Below are positions 35,347 through 44,505 of a stretch of 64,000 bases of DNA, piece after piece. This stretch comes from Stenotrophomonas daejeonensis. GTDB lineage: Bacteria > Pseudomonadota > Gammaproteobacteria > Xanthomonadales > Xanthomonadaceae. Location of the stretch: assembly GCF_001431505.1 (NCBI RefSeq), contig NZ_LDJP01000045.1:1-64000 (forward strand), written 5' to 3'. The translations under genes were made by a program, and so were the position numbers. Each line of letters starts with the position of its first letter. The first letter of the stretch is position 1. Under the pieces are notes generated by a model. The model did no database searches and had not been told where the DNA came from. It was given only the letters and a program-made list of their open reading frames with translations.

Positions 35347-37760
35347 TGCCAAACAATCCGGTCCAAGTCGTACTCAATGCCAAGGACTACCAGTACGTGC
35401 CCGAGCGCAACGGCGGTAGTCAGGTCAAGGACTTCTTCCAAGGACGGGATCAAGCGTTCTTGGCGCATAAGCAGCGTCTGCTGACCGAGCTGGACCAGGT
35501 CGGCCGTACGTTGGCCAAAGGCAATCGACCGTTGGTCACCTACATGCACGTGGCCCTTAATGAAGACGCGTGGGCCAAGACCAAGCGTCCGACCATGCGG
35601 CTACTCCCCCCGGCCAAGGTACCGATCGTGGGCGGACGCAACTTAGGTGACATGATCGTTGAACTTACACCGGAGAACTTTGCCGACATTCGCGGCGGCA
35701 TCAGTGCGGCAGAGATCGAAGTGCCCCTAGCGCTGGACAAGCGCACGCAAGAGCTCAAACCCAAGCCTTCGCGGGCGCGAGGCGAGGTGGGCGCCATCCT
35801 GTCTTTCCGCGCGCACCACGCCGCAGACCGTCGTTCGTTCTCGGCGCAGGAGGCTATTGAATGGTTGGCCGACCCTCGTACCGGGGGCATGTACTTAGTG
35901 GAAACCTTCGTCGACCCCCGCGTCGCGCAGGACGCGACGAGCCGTGAGCGCCGGCGCCGGGCAATTGCAGCATTCAACGACCTTCGCACGGGATTGGAGC
36001 AGCTGGCGCTGCCGTTGGATATCGAAGATACCGCCATGCGCTGGAAGAGCGTCAGGCTCCTGCTGGTGCGCCTCAACAGCCGGACACTGGCCACCCACGA
36101 GGCGTTGCTGCGGTTTTTGGATGAGCATCCCATCGTGCGCCGTATCGGCCTGCCGCCGATCCTGGAGATCGAGCAGACCGCACCCGGTGCGAAGGGGCCG
36201 CCGGCCGCGATCTCGGCGCCCCAGATCGACGCCGGCTATCCGATCCTAGGCATCGTGGACACCGGGGTGACGCCGGTGCCGGTACTTGAGCCCTGGTGCG
36301 TCGGGCGCACTGATGTGGTAACCAGCACGCAGCAGGATCGCGCGCATGGCACCTTCATCGCCGGGTTGTCGGCGGCGGCCCACGAATTCAATCAACACCC
36401 GCTCTTCGACGAGATCCCATGCAAGTTCTACGATATGGGCTTGCATCCCACCCAGCCGGACGTCTATGACGATGTCTACCCACGCGGGTTCATCGACTTC
36501 CTCGAACAACTGGATGCGGAAATCCCCACGGCGGTGAAAGCCGGCACCCGCGTCTTCAACATGAGCCTGTCGATCGAGCGGGCCGTGTCCGATGCCGGTT
36601 ATGGCGACTACGCCACCTTGCTCGATGAGATCTCCGATCGCCATGACGTGGTCTTCGTCCTACCGGCAGGCAACCTGCGCGCCCCATTGTGGCGGCCGGT
36701 GTGGCCGGACGCGCCTGCCGACGTGGCGGCCATGCTGGCGGGGTATCGGCATGCGGGCCAAGATCGTCTGTTCCAGCCGGCCGAAAGCATTCGCTCAGTC
36801 TCCGTTGGAGCCGTGGACCCGCCCGATGCTAAAGGCAACCTGCGTCCGTCGGTGTATACGCGTCGCGGTCCCAGCACGGCGCTGGGCTTGAAACCGGATC
36901 TGGCGCACGTGGGTGGGGAGGGCAGCCACACCTCGAATCTATTCTCCCTCGATCCCACCGGCGCCACCACCAGCGGCCTGGGTACCAGCTATGCCGCACC
37001 GCTGGCGGCGCGCACGCTGGCCAGCTTGAACCATCTGATTGAAGGTGACGTCCAGCGGGAGACATTGATCGGCATGCTCGTGCACCACGCCGCAGTCCCG
37101 GCCGCGTTGACCGACAAACAGGTCAGCAAGTTCGCGGCCGACTTCGTTGGCCACGGCATTCCCGTCAATGCGCTGAACATGCTGGCCACAGACGATAGCG
37201 CGATCACACTGGCTTTTGTCGGCACCTTGTCCTCGCAGCAGGAGTTGGAGTTTCCTTTCGCATGGCCGGCCAGCTTGGTCGATGAGAAAGGCAGATGCCG
37301 CGGTCGCGCCCGCATGACCTTGGTCTACCGCGCCCCGACGCACTATCAGTTCGGCGCAGAGTACGTGCGGGTGAATCTCGAAGGTCACCTACGCCAAGAG
37401 GTGATCAACGCCGCTACGCGCAAGATCAGCTGGAAGGGCCGCCTGAAGTCAGAGGGCAAGATCTACGAAAAACACCTGATTGAGCATGGTCACAAATGGT
37501 GGCCGATTAAGCGGGCCGAGCAGAACTTTGTACGCGGCGTTGGCAACTCCTCGCAGTGGCGCCTGGTGGTCGATTCCTTGTGCCGGACGGATGTGGCTTT
37601 TCCGGAGGATGGGGTTCCGTTCGCGGTCATTTTGACGCTGGATGATCCCGAGGGTCAGGCACCGGTATTCAACGACCTGCGCCAAGCGCTGCGCGCCAGT
37701 GGCGTGCAGATTGATGACATCCGCACGGCGGCGCGCATCAAACCGCGTGGCAGGACCTAA
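35346..37760 (+). CDS. ietS: Subtilisin-like (S8) serine protease of the IetAS pair
   Basis: An 804-residue protein. The catalytic triad is visible: Asp in ILGIVDTGV (about 303), His in RAHGTFIAG (about 334) and Ser in GLGTSYAAPLA (about 546). An oxyanion-region PAGNLRAP follows near 440. The N-terminal 290 residues and C-terminal 240 residues are specific to this family. No signal peptide is present, so it acts in the cytoplasm. This fits a protease held in check or activated by the AAA ATPase encoded immediately upstream. Its ATG overlaps the ietA stop by one base. The pair is complete and shows no disruption, so it is likely functional. Confidence 0.88.
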   Translation: MPNNPVQVVLNAKDYQYVPERNGGSQVKDFFQGRDQAFLAHKQRLLTELDQVGRTLAKGNRPLVTYMHVALNEDAWAKTKRPTMRLLPPAKVPIVGGRNLGDMIVELTPENFADIRGGISAAEIEVPLALDKRTQELKPKPSRARGEVGAILSFRAHHAADRRSFSAQEAIEWLADPRTGGMYLVETFVDPRVAQDATSRERRRRAIAAFNDLRTGLEQLALPLDIEDTAMRWKSVRLLLVRLNSRTLATHEALLRFLDEHPIVRRIGLPPILEIEQTAPGAKGPPAAISAPQIDAGYPILGIVDTGVTPVPVLEPWCVGRTDVVTSTQQDRAHGTFIAGLSAAAHEFNQHPLFDEIPCKFYDMGLHPTQPDVYDDVYPRGFIDFLEQLDAEIPTAVKAGTRVFNMSLSIERAVSDAGYGDYATLLDEISDRHDVVFVLPAGNLRAPLWRPVWPDAPADVAAMLAGYRHAGQDRLFQPAESIRSVSVGAVDPPDAKGNLRPSVYTRRGPSTALGLKPDLAHVGGEGSHTSNLFSLDPTGATTSGLGTSYAAPLAARTLASLNHLIEGDVQRETLIGMLVHHAAVPAALTDKQVSKFAADFVGHGIPVNALNMLATDDSAITLAFVGTLSSQQELEFPFAWPASLVDEKGRCRGRARMTLVYRAPTHYQFGAEYVRVNLEGHLRQEVINAATRKISWKGRLKSEGKIYEKHLIEHGHKWWPIKRAEQNFVRGVGNSSQWRLVVDSLCRTDVAFPEDGVPFAVILTLDDPEGQAPVFNDLRQALRASGVQIDDIRTAARIKPRGRT

Positions 37761-38173
37761 GTCGACATGCTCACGTTTCCGCTCCAGGCACATCGCCTTT
37801 TTGGGAGGTAAGGGTCCATAGCTGACGCCAGAGCAGGAAATCCTCTGGCATCCGCAGCTCCACTGCGCCCCCCTACAGTGGGGACAAACCGCGCCACATG
37901 GGTGGTGTCGAAGACCGCGGAAGCAAGCGGATGGTCGGCATACGGGTTGTGGGCCAAGTATGGGCCGTCAAACAGGTGCTCCTGATAGCTGCCCTGCCGG
38001 CTCACGCGGTAGCGGGGCCCGATGTTGTCGAGATTGAGGTTCATCGTTTGATAGATCGTGGCCCGCTCCGGCGCCAGGGCAAATGCACGCATCTTTCCCC
38101 AGGTTGTCAGCGGGCTGTACACCACCGCCGAGACGTGACGATATGCCGCTGAGGCGAACAAGCCGACAGGCAC
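37757..38173 (-). CDS. Hypothetical protein, probably a remnant
   Basis: A 138-residue frame with protein-like composition (VVYSPLTTWGKMRAFALAPE; NIGPRYRVSRQGSYQEHLFD; ADHPLASAVFDTTHVARFVP). No recognised family and no clear ribosome binding site. The end overlaps the ietS stop by 4 bp on the opposite strand. The abrupt start and a Pro/Arg-rich last section suggest an internal fragment of a longer gene. Confidence 0.35.
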   Translation of the reverse strand: MPVGLFASAAYRHVSAVVYSPLTTWGKMRAFALAPERATIYQTMNLNLDNIGPRYRVSRQGSYQEHLFDGPYLAHNPYADHPLASAVFDTTHVARFVPTVGGRSGAADARGFPALASAMDPYLPKRRCAWSGNVSMST

Positions 38174-38384
38174 CTAGATATTGGCGGCCCTACTGACTGA
38201 GAATAGCGCACGACCGTATCGGCGCGCTTGCGGAACGTCGCCTCTTCGTCATCGTAGATTCCATGCGGAGCGATCTTCGAGCATGGTCATAGGAGTAAAG
38301 AAGCTGTGCAATAGCCAACTCCTTCATGGAGTTGGGCGCACGGCTGTTAAAGTCCATCTGCGCGGCGCCGATCGCGGAGTTCGC
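38174..38384. other. Intergenic interval, nothing recognised
   Basis: Short region between the remnant and the second recombinase. No clear features apart from a GGCGCGGCGCCGATCGC GC-rich stretch near 38360. Confidence 0.35.
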
Positions 38385-39395
38385 CTACTTGAGCAAGCGG
38401 GCTGCAGGATTGTCTTCGGCTGCGCCAGCTTGAAAATACCCGATCACACTCGCGACCGAACGATGCTCAGTCATCGCCATGACTGCAGGCAGCGGCACGC
38501 CTTGCTTACCCGCTTCGGTGACAAACCCTGATCGAAGACTGTGCGCTCCAAAGTCCCCCTGCAGCCCCGCCAACTTAGCCCGCCGCTTGACGATCGTGGC
38601 GACCGAGCCGGGGAGCAGGGCAGGGCCGACTCGCCCCTTCCAGACCCGCCGGAAGATCCCTCCCTCATCGATCTGCGCGGTTTCGAGCCAAGCAGCCAAG
38701 GCCTCAGCACTACGGCCCAGGATCGGCTTGTCCGGGGTCGAGTCCGCCGTTACGCCCGCTTGCTGGGTCTTCGAGTACTCCAGCCGATAGATGTAGCCGT
38801 CTTCGCCGACTTTGCGCAGGTCGCGCATATCCGCGGCCGCGATCTCACTGCCTCGGCGGCCGCCACTGGCAAAGCCGAAGCAGAACAGGGCACGGTCGCG
38901 CAGACCTTCGAGGCTGTCATAGCAGGTCGCCAGTATCGCCTCGAGCTCGGCTCGGGTAATCGCGGTCTTCTTGGTAGGCCGCTCGCCGCGCTTGACCGCC
39001 GCGCGCCGAGCCCGGCTCAGCAGGGTGCGGACGCTGGGTAGCTTGCACGGGTTGGCCAGGCGCTTGAGCTTGTGCGCGGTGGACAGCTTCAGCGGCCCGA
39101 CCTTGGCCTTGAGGCCGGCGGCGACCAGCGCTTGGTCGATCGCCGGCGGCAGCTCGCTGACTAGGCCGGCCTTGTTCTTGCGCTGGATGTGGTCGATCAA
39201 GAACTGGATCACCACGGCCTCGCTCGTTGGCAAGGCCAGCTCGACGCCGTAGCGGGCCTGATGCCAGCCGGCCCAGTAGCGCAGGGCGGTGGCATAGCTG
39301 CGGGTGGTGTTGGCGGCGGCCGCTTCGGCCAGCAGTTCGCGCACGGCGTCTGCGGCCTGCTGGGCCAGCGACGTCCCCCCTGTCTTCAGTCGCAT
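38385..39395 (-). CDS. Second tyrosine recombinase
   Basis: A 336-residue phage-type integrase/recombinase. The N-terminal SAM-like DNA-binding domain (about 20-105: TTRSYATALRYWAGWHQAR) is followed by a catalytic domain with the full R...HxxR...H...Y set: SGGRRGSEIAA, AHSLRSGFVTEAG, TEHRSVASVIGYFQ. It is distinct from the att-proximal integrase and lacks its N-terminal extension. Recombinases of this short type often reside alone in islands and may act at another site or be left from an earlier element. The start is the ATG at 39395. No paired excisionase is seen beside it. Confidence 0.88.
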   Translation of the reverse strand: MRLKTGGTSLAQQAADAVRELLAEAAAANTTRSYATALRYWAGWHQARYGVELALPTSEAVVIQFLIDHIQRKNKAGLVSELPPAIDQALVAAGLKAKVGPLKLSTAHKLKRLANPCKLPSVRTLLSRARRAAVKRGERPTKKTAITRAELEAILATCYDSLEGLRDRALFCFGFASGGRRGSEIAAADMRDLRKVGEDGYIYRLEYSKTQQAGVTADSTPDKPILGRSAEALAAWLETAQIDEGGIFRRVWKGRVGPALLPGSVATIVKRRAKLAGLQGDFGAHSLRSGFVTEAGKQGVPLPAVMAMTEHRSVASVIGYFQAGAAEDNPAARLLK

Positions 39396-39649
39396 TGCCG
39401 CCAGTAACTGACTCCAGCCTACGAGTGACGTCGTCGGGCACGGCCATCTACTTCACCTCGCAGGAGCTGACCAGAACATCGCCGAGGTAGTCCTTTCTTC
39501 AACCCTCGTTAGGGCACGTCAGAGTCGGGGTGATGGTCTGATGCTATTGAATGACATTGAAATTCGGCGTTCTTTCCCGGGCTTGGCTGCAGACTGAACT
39601 GGGTAAATTGAATCCTAAGCATGTACCCATGTGTTCGTTAAATAAGAAG
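39396..39649. other. Intergenic region between recombinase and alpA
   Basis: About 250 bases, AT-richer towards the right. No clear gene. It presumably holds promoters for the divergent recombinase and alpA-like genes. Confidence 0.35.
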
Positions 39650-39946
39650 ATGGAAAAGCAAAGAGAAAATACTTCCCCGAATGGCCGCGACATTGATGCG
39701 GGTATTGAGGATCGTCTGATTCGTCGTCGCGAAGTCCTGAGGAGAACGGGGCTCAGTTCTACTGCGCTTGATCGGCTTGAGCGATCAGGGAGGTTCCCGA
39801 TAAAGGTGACGATTGGACCTAGGGCAGTAGCTTGGTCTGGGTCAGAAGTTAACGCGTGGATTGATGCGAGAAAAGCAGATAGAAAAATACATGATTCCCA
39901 TTTGTATCAGCTGAATGGCGACTTCTCCAGCGGTATACGCCCATGA
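39650..39946 (+). CDS. AlpA-family HTH regulator (candidate excisionase)
   Basis: The frame ends with LIRRREVLRRTGLSSTALDR, followed by LERSGRFPIKVTIGPRAVAWSGSEVNAWIDAR, the compact winged helix-turn-helix of AlpA/prophage regulators. This family activates or directs excision of tRNA-integrated islands. The start is uncertain: ATG 39650 (98 residues) gives a normal size, while ATGs at 39629 and 39551 are also open. It is convergent with the island integrase, whose stop lies 40 bp away. Confidence 0.75.
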   Translation: MEKQRENTSPNGRDIDAGIEDRLIRRREVLRRTGLSSTALDRLERSGRFPIKVTIGPRAVAWSGSEVNAWIDARKADRKIHDSHLYQLNGDFSSGIRP

Positions 39947-39986
39947 CAGTTGCGGATGTGTCAGTCATGAGAAGTGGCGATACTGA

Positions 39987-41123
39987 TCAGATGGCGAGGG
40001 TTTCTAGCGCCTTGGCGGCTAGATGCTGCTGGAGGTGGCCGTAGTGCTTTTCGATCATTCGTACGGAGGTGCCCGCCAGCTGTGCGACGGTGAATAGATC
40101 GAGCCCGGAAGACACCAGATCAGTGATGACCGAGTGCCGGAGGGTATACGCGGAGGTTTCTTTCGGGAGGTTCGCCGCCTCGGCTGCTTGCTTGAATGGT
40201 TTCTTCCACTTGTCCTTGTTCCAGCGTGAACCGTCGCCGCGCATGAACAGTGGGGCATTCGGCAGCTTGTTCCGGCACAGGCTGTCCAGCATGGTCTTCA
40301 TGCCCTGTGACAGGGGCAGCTTGCGACCAGCGCCGGACTTGTCGGCAGCGATGGAGAGGACGCCAAGGCGGCTGTCGTAATGCGACACGTCGGCGTCAGC
40401 GAGGGCGCCAGGTCGTACCGGGAGCAGGCAAAGGGCGCGGGCGAGGATGGCAGCGTCTCCCGTGAGGGCATCCAGTAGCCGCCTCCGCTGCTCCTTGTTC
40501 AGATAGAGTTCGCGGCGCTGGTTCGCCTCGGCCGGTTCCAATGCCTTCTTCCATGCGTTGGCGGTCAGAACGTCGCCGCTATCAAGGGCCATGTTCAAGG
40601 CTGCGCGAAAGGGCACCATGTCCCGGTTGACGGTCGCAGCGCTGCGCGGGCGGGTGACCTTCGGCCCCTTCTTGTTCTTGGAGACCTCGGCAGGGGTCGC
40701 TTCCAGTCGCTTGCGCCATGCGCGGACATGTCGGTCGGTGAGCTTCTGCAGCTGAACGTGTGCGATGGGGTCGTCATAGACGTAACGCGGGAACCGCTTG
40801 GCTGCGTCGGGTTTGCCTTCGGCATACCTTTCGCAGGCATCCCGGACTGTCAGGACTTCCTTGGAGCCGCCGCGAGCGAGGTGGTCGAGCCATTCGCGTG
40901 CTGCCTTGACGGCCGCTCCGTAGCGTTCATTCGGTGGCAGGTTGGCGTAGTCGCCCAATGAGCGGGACACGTACTTGATCGCTACCGGGTCGTAATGGCG
41001 AGCGATCCATGTACCTGCTGGCACTCGATACCCGATGAACTGTCCGGTCCCTAGCTTCTGCCAATGTGGCTCTCGGTTGGCTTTCAGTTTCTCTCGGGTT
41101 TTCACTAGGGACAGGTCTGGCAC
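39987..41123 (-). CDS. Island tyrosine integrase
   Basis: A 378-residue tyrosine recombinase located 153 bp inside attR. The N-terminal part (residues 5-100) is the arm-binding/DUF-like region with REPHWQKLGTGQFIGYRVPAG and LGDYANLPPNERYGAAVKAA. A SAM-like core-binding domain follows. The catalytic domain has LLPVRPGALADADV (first Arg), SAYTLRHSVITDLVSSG (Arg-His box; Tyr in place of the first His), and GTSVRMIEKHYGHL (Tyr nucleophile). The start is GTG 41123. The position next to attR, plus the intact 51-bp att repeats, make this the enzyme responsible for integration at tRNA-Val. Confidence 0.92.
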   Translation of the reverse strand: MPDLSLVKTREKLKANREPHWQKLGTGQFIGYRVPAGTWIARHYDPVAIKYVSRSLGDYANLPPNERYGAAVKAAREWLDHLARGGSKEVLTVRDACERYAEGKPDAAKRFPRYVYDDPIAHVQLQKLTDRHVRAWRKRLEATPAEVSKNKKGPKVTRPRSAATVNRDMVPFRAALNMALDSGDVLTANAWKKALEPAEANQRRELYLNKEQRRRLLDALTGDAAILARALCLLPVRPGALADADVSHYDSRLGVLSIAADKSGAGRKLPLSQGMKTMLDSLCRNKLPNAPLFMRGDGSRWNKDKWKKPFKQAAEAANLPKETSAYTLRHSVITDLVSSGLDLFTVAQLAGTSVRMIEKHYGHLQQHLAAKALETLAI

Positions 41124-41175
41124 AGCGTCTATCGAATGCGATGAGGGCGGCGCAGTTTACTCGCATCTAGGGTCG

Positions 41176-41243
41176 TACGGAAAATGTACGGAAAAGCTAG
41201 TGGTGAACATGGTGGCTTGTGGCACGGTAAATCAATGACTTAA
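41176..41243 (+). other. Candidate integrase arm-type sites, attR side
   Basis: TACGGAAAA at 41176-41184 and 41187-41195, and AAATCAATGACTTAA at 41229-41243. The same motifs with the same 11-bp pitch lie inside attL (2527-2580), which supports a recombination role. Confidence 0.45.
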
Positions 41244-41275
41244 GTGGTTGTGGTGGCTTCTGGACCCCCGTTTTC

Positions 41276-41326
41276 CTACCTTGACATGGTAGGGGTCACA
41301 GGTTCGAACCCTGTACCGCCCACCAC
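41276..41326 (+). repeat. attR: 51-bp island direct repeat (right)
   Basis: A perfect copy of 2475-2525, the 3' part of tRNA-Val. No D-arm or 5' acceptor strand lies upstream (CCCCCGTTTTC instead), so it is a pseudo-tRNA end, not a second tRNA gene. Confidence 0.93.
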
Positions 41327-41345
41327 TCCGGACGGAGTGGCCCCG

Positions 41346-41371
41346 AAACCCGGCTTCCAGGCCGGGTTTTT
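41346..41371 (+). terminator. Original tRNA-Val terminator, displaced beyond attR
   Basis: AAACCCGGC (41346-41354) pairs with GCCGGGTTT (41361-41369) around a 6-base loop, followed by Ts. Before integration this was 20 bp downstream of the tRNA. Confidence 0.85.
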
Positions 41372-41526
41372 CGTTTTGGCATTGGCGACACCGCCGCCGG
41401 GCAGGGATGGTTGCGTCGGCGCGCAGCCGGTATCCGCAGGGGCGCAATGGCCGGAATTGGTTTACCATCGCCCCCGATATCCCGGCAGACAAGGTGGCCC
41501 GCGGAAACGCCGGCCCAGCGTGCGAC

Positions 41527-41553
41527 ATGAGCACTACCACCGCCCATCGCTGA
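41527..41553 (+). CDS. Threonine-rich leader peptide upstream of thrS
   Basis: A mini-gene encodes Met-Ser-Thr-Thr-Thr-Ala-His-Arg and a TGA stop. Three consecutive Thr codons (ACT ACC ACC) lie 34 bp before a perfect terminator hairpin and 143 bp before thrS. This is the layout of a ribosome-mediated attenuator that senses charged tRNA-Thr. The Shine-Dalgarno sequence is weak (GGAAAC well upstream), which is a caveat. Confidence 0.5.
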   Translation: MSTTTAHR

Positions 41554-41572
41554 CCGCTCCCGCAGGCCCCCG

Positions 41573-41603
41573 AAAAGGCGCCCTTGCGGCGCCTTTTGAT
41601 TTT
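41573..41603 (+). terminator. Attenuator hairpin in the thrS leader
   Basis: AAAAGGCGCC (41573-41582) pairs perfectly with GGCGCCTTTT (41588-41597) around CTTGC, followed by GATTTT. It lies between the Thr-rich mini-ORF and thrS, so it must be read through or prevented to express thrS. Confidence 0.7.
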
Positions 41604-41695
41604 CACATGCGCAGGAACGGGGCAGCCCACGACGGAGCCGGTCGCCAATGACCCGCCGTGGCCACGCCACTCCTGCCAGCAACGCAGATACCGAC

Positions 41696-43600
41696 ATGAT
41701 CAACATCACCCTCCCCGACGGCAGCGTCCGTCAGTTCGAACATCCGGTCAGCGTCATGGACGTGGCCCAGTCCATCGGCGCCGGGCTGGCCAAGGCCACC
41801 ATCGCCGGTACGGTCGATGGCGTGCCGGTCGATGCCAGCGACGTGATCGACCACGATGCCAGCCTGCGCATCATCACCGCCAGGGACGAGGAGGGCGTGG
41901 AGATCATCCGCCATTCCTGCGCGCACCTGGTCGGCCATGCGGTCAAGCAGCTGTACCCGGACGTGAAGATGGTGATCGGCCCGGTCATCGCCGAAGGCTT
42001 CTATTACGACATCTGGTCCGAGCGCCCGTTCACGCCGGAGGACATGGCGGCGATCGAGAAGCGCATGGGCGAACTGATCGCGCAGGACTACGACGTCATC
42101 AAGAAGATGACGCCGCGCGCGGAGGTCGTCGAGATATTCAAGGCCCGCGGCGAGGACTACAAGCTGCGGCTGATCGAGGACATGCCGGCGGACGTCACCG
42201 CGATGGGCATGTACTACCACCAGGAATACGTGGACATGTGCCGCGGCCCGCACGTGCCGAACACGCGCTTCCTCAAGGCGTTCAAGCTGACCCGCATTTC
42301 CGGCGCCTACTGGCGCGGCGATGCGAAGAACGAGCAGCTGCAGCGCATCTACGGCACCGCATGGGCCGACAAGAAGCAGCTCGACGCCTACATCAAGCGC
42401 ATCGAGGAAGCCGAGATGCGCGACCATCGCCGCATCGGCAAGCAGCAGGACCTGTTCCACCTGCAGGAGGAGGCGCCGGGCCTGGTGTTCTGGCACCCGA
42501 AGGGCTGGGCGCTGTGGCAGGTGGTCGAGCAGCACATGCGCCGCGTGTACCGCGATACCGGCTACGGCGAGGTGCGCTGCCCGCAGATTCTTGACGTCGA
42601 GCTGTGGAAGAAGTCCGGCCACTGGGACAACTACAAGGACAACATGTTCTTCACCGAGTCCGAGAAGCGGACCTATGCGGTGAAGCCGATGAATTGCCCG
42701 GGCCACATCCAGGTCTTCAACCAGGGGCTGCACAGCTACCGCGACCTGCCGATCCGCTACGGCGAGTTCGGCTCCTGCCACCGTGACGAGCCGTCCGGCG
42801 CGCTGCACGGCATCCTGCGCGTGCGTGGTTTTACGCAGGACGACGGGCATGTGTTCTGCACGCCGGAGCAGGTGGAATCCGAGGTGCGTGCCTTCCACGA
42901 GCAGGCGCTCAAGGTCTATGCGGATTTCGGCTTCGAGGACATCCAGATCAAGATTGCGTTGCGCCCGGAGTCCCGCCTTGGCGACGACGCCACGTGGGAC
43001 AAGGCCGAGGACGCGCTGCGTTCGGCCCTGCGCGCTTCCGGCGTGGAGTGGCAGGAGCTGCCGGGCGAGGGCGCGTTCTACGGCCCGAAGATCGAATACC
43101 ACCTCAAGGACGCCATCGGCCGCACGTGGCAGTTGGGCACCATGCAGGTGGATTTCATGATGCCGGGCCGGCTGGGCGCGGAATACGTGGATGAAAACAG
43201 CCAGCGCAAGCACCCGGTGATGCTGCACCGGGCCATCGTCGGCTCGATGGAGCGCTTCATCGGCATCCTGATCGAGCACCACGCAGGCGCCTTCCCGGCG
43301 TGGCTGGCACCGACCCAGGTGGTGGTGGCCAACATCACCGACGCCCAGGCCGATTACGTCCGGCAGGTCCGTGAAACCCTTGCGGAACAAGGCTTCCGGG
43401 TCGTGGCCGATTTGCGGAACGAGAAGATCGGCTATAAGATTCGCGAGCATGCGCTGCAGCGGGTGCCCTACCTGCTGGTCGTCGGTGACCGCGAGAAGGA
43501 AAACGGCGCGGTCGCGGTACGCACCCGTTCGGGCGAGGATCTGGGCAGCATGGCGCTGCCGGTTTTCGTCGAACGCCTGCGGGCCGAGCACCGGCAGTAA
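41696..43600 (+). CDS. thrS: Threonyl-tRNA synthetase
   Basis: A class II aminoacyl-tRNA synthetase of 634 residues, normal length. Domains: TGS (1-60, starting [17 protein letters not shown]), editing domain (about 65-225 with [16 protein letters not shown] and the CRGPHVPNT zinc-like hydrolytic site), catalytic core (about 240-530 with motif 2 [18 protein letters not shown] and the Cys of MNCPGH that binds zinc), and anticodon-binding domain (WLAPTQVVV to the end). The start at 41696 is chosen because the frame from 41648 adds only non-conserved residues. It is the first gene after the island. Probably regulated by the Thr leader at 41527. Confidence 0.97.
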   Translation: MINITLPDGSVRQFEHPVSVMDVAQSIGAGLAKATIAGTVDGVPVDASDVIDHDASLRIITARDEEGVEIIRHSCAHLVGHAVKQLYPDVKMVIGPVIAEGFYYDIWSERPFTPEDMAAIEKRMGELIAQDYDVIKKMTPRAEVVEIFKARGEDYKLRLIEDMPADVTAMGMYYHQEYVDMCRGPHVPNTRFLKAFKLTRISGAYWRGDAKNEQLQRIYGTAWADKKQLDAYIKRIEEAEMRDHRRIGKQQDLFHLQEEAPGLVFWHPKGWALWQVVEQHMRRVYRDTGYGEVRCPQILDVELWKKSGHWDNYKDNMFFTESEKRTYAVKPMNCPGHIQVFNQGLHSYRDLPIRYGEFGSCHRDEPSGALHGILRVRGFTQDDGHVFCTPEQVESEVRAFHEQALKVYADFGFEDIQIKIALRPESRLGDDATWDKAEDALRSALRASGVEWQELPGEGAFYGPKIEYHLKDAIGRTWQLGTMQVDFMMPGRLGAEYVDENSQRKHPVMLHRAIVGSMERFIGILIEHHAGAFPAWLAPTQVVVANITDAQADYVRQVRETLAEQGFRVVADLRNEKIGYKIREHALQRVPYLLVVGDREKENGAVAVRTRSGEDLGSMALPVFVERLRAEHRQ

Positions 43601-43665
43601 GCACCAAGCCCCGGCCCCGCGGATGATCCGCCGGGGCCGGTTCGATTCCATCCGGAGATTGCAAT

Positions 43666-44190
43666 ATCAGTACCCCTGACAACAAGCAGAATCGCCGCAA
43701 CCACGAAATCCGCGTGCCGCGCGTGCGCGTGATCGGCAGCGACGGCGAAATGATCGGCGTGATGTCGCGCGACGAAGCGCTGTCGATGGCCGAGGACGAG
43801 GACCTGGACCTGGTCGAGATCCAGCCGCAGGCCGACCCGCCTGTCTGCAAGATCATGGACTTCGGCAAGTTCAAGTTCGAGATGCAGAAGAAGGCCAACG
43901 AGGCCAAGAAGAAGACCCGCCAGGTCGAGATCAAGGAAGTGAAGTTCCGTCCGGTCACGGACGAGGGCGACTACCAGATCAAGCTGCGCAAGATGCGCGG
44001 TTTCCTTGAGGATGGCGACAAGATCAAGGTCAACATCCGCTTCCGTGGCCGCGAAATGAGCCATCAGGAGCTGGGCCGCGAGATGGCCAGCCGGATCGAG
44101 GCGGACCTGGGCGAGGACATCGTGATCGAGTCGCGCCCGCGCCTGGAAGGCCGGCAGATGGTCATGATGATCGCGCCGAAGAAGAAGTAA
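43666..44190 (+). CDS. infC: Translation initiation factor IF-3 (ATC start codon)
   Basis: A 174-residue IF-3 with the N-domain ([20 protein letters not shown]), lysine-rich linker ([24 protein letters not shown]) and C-domain ending [12 protein letters not shown]-3 keeps initiation complexes faithful and represses its own non-AUG start. Here the frame begins ATC AGT ACC CCT, with GGAG 8 bases upstream (43654-43657). ATC at 43666 is the best start; the first ATG-type codon lies far inside the conserved N-domain. The rare start codon matches the known autoregulation of infC. It is 65 bp after thrS. Confidence 0.93.
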   Translation: MSTPDNKQNRRNHEIRVPRVRVIGSDGEMIGVMSRDEALSMAEDEDLDLVEIQPQADPPVCKIMDFGKFKFEMQKKANEAKKKTRQVEIKEVKFRPVTDEGDYQIKLRKMRGFLEDGDKIKVNIRFRGREMSHQELGREMASRIEADLGEDIVIESRPRLEGRQMVMMIAPKKK

Positions 44191-44223
44191 GCCCGCGGCC
44201 GCATGGCCGTGGCTTCACCAGGC

Positions 44224-44255
44224 GGGGAGGGGCGAAGGCCTCCTCCCCGTTTGTT
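44224..44255 (+). terminator. Putative terminator after infC
   Basis: GGGGAGG (44224-44230) pairs with CCTCCCC across a GC-rich loop, followed by GTTTGTTT. A moderate T-run suggests partial termination. Confidence 0.5.
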
Positions 44256-44289
44256 TGCGCCCTTGCCCGGGTAGCCCGCCGGCCTGCAT

Positions 44290-44318
44290 TTGCAAGTGCC
44301 CGGCCCGGCAGGCATAAT
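44290..44318 (+). promoter_or_regulatory. Promoter of rpmI-rplT
   Basis: TTGCAA (44290-44295) and CATAAT (44313-44318) with a 17-bp spacer. The ~185-nt leader to rpmI has a GC hairpin (CCCGG-TTCTG-CCGGG, about 44325-44341) and a Lys/Arg codon-rich coding start; leaders of this operon are often the site of L20 autoregulation. Confidence 0.6.
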
Positions 44319-44505
44319 GGGCGGCCCGGTTCTGCCGGGTTTGCTGTTTGCGACACCCAGGACCTGCCTGCCTCCATCGGGAGCGTGGGCTTCAAACCGG
44401 CAAGGGCAAGGATGGAAAGCGTGGTTCGTGTGCTTGGCGACGCAGTCGCGAAGCCCGTGAAACACCGCCCGGCCAGTGACAAAAGACCCAATCAAGGACA
44501 TAGCA

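Noticed and set aside
41276-41326. A second tRNA-Val gene
   Set aside because: Only the 3' part is present; there is no D-arm or 5' acceptor strand. It is the attR repeat.
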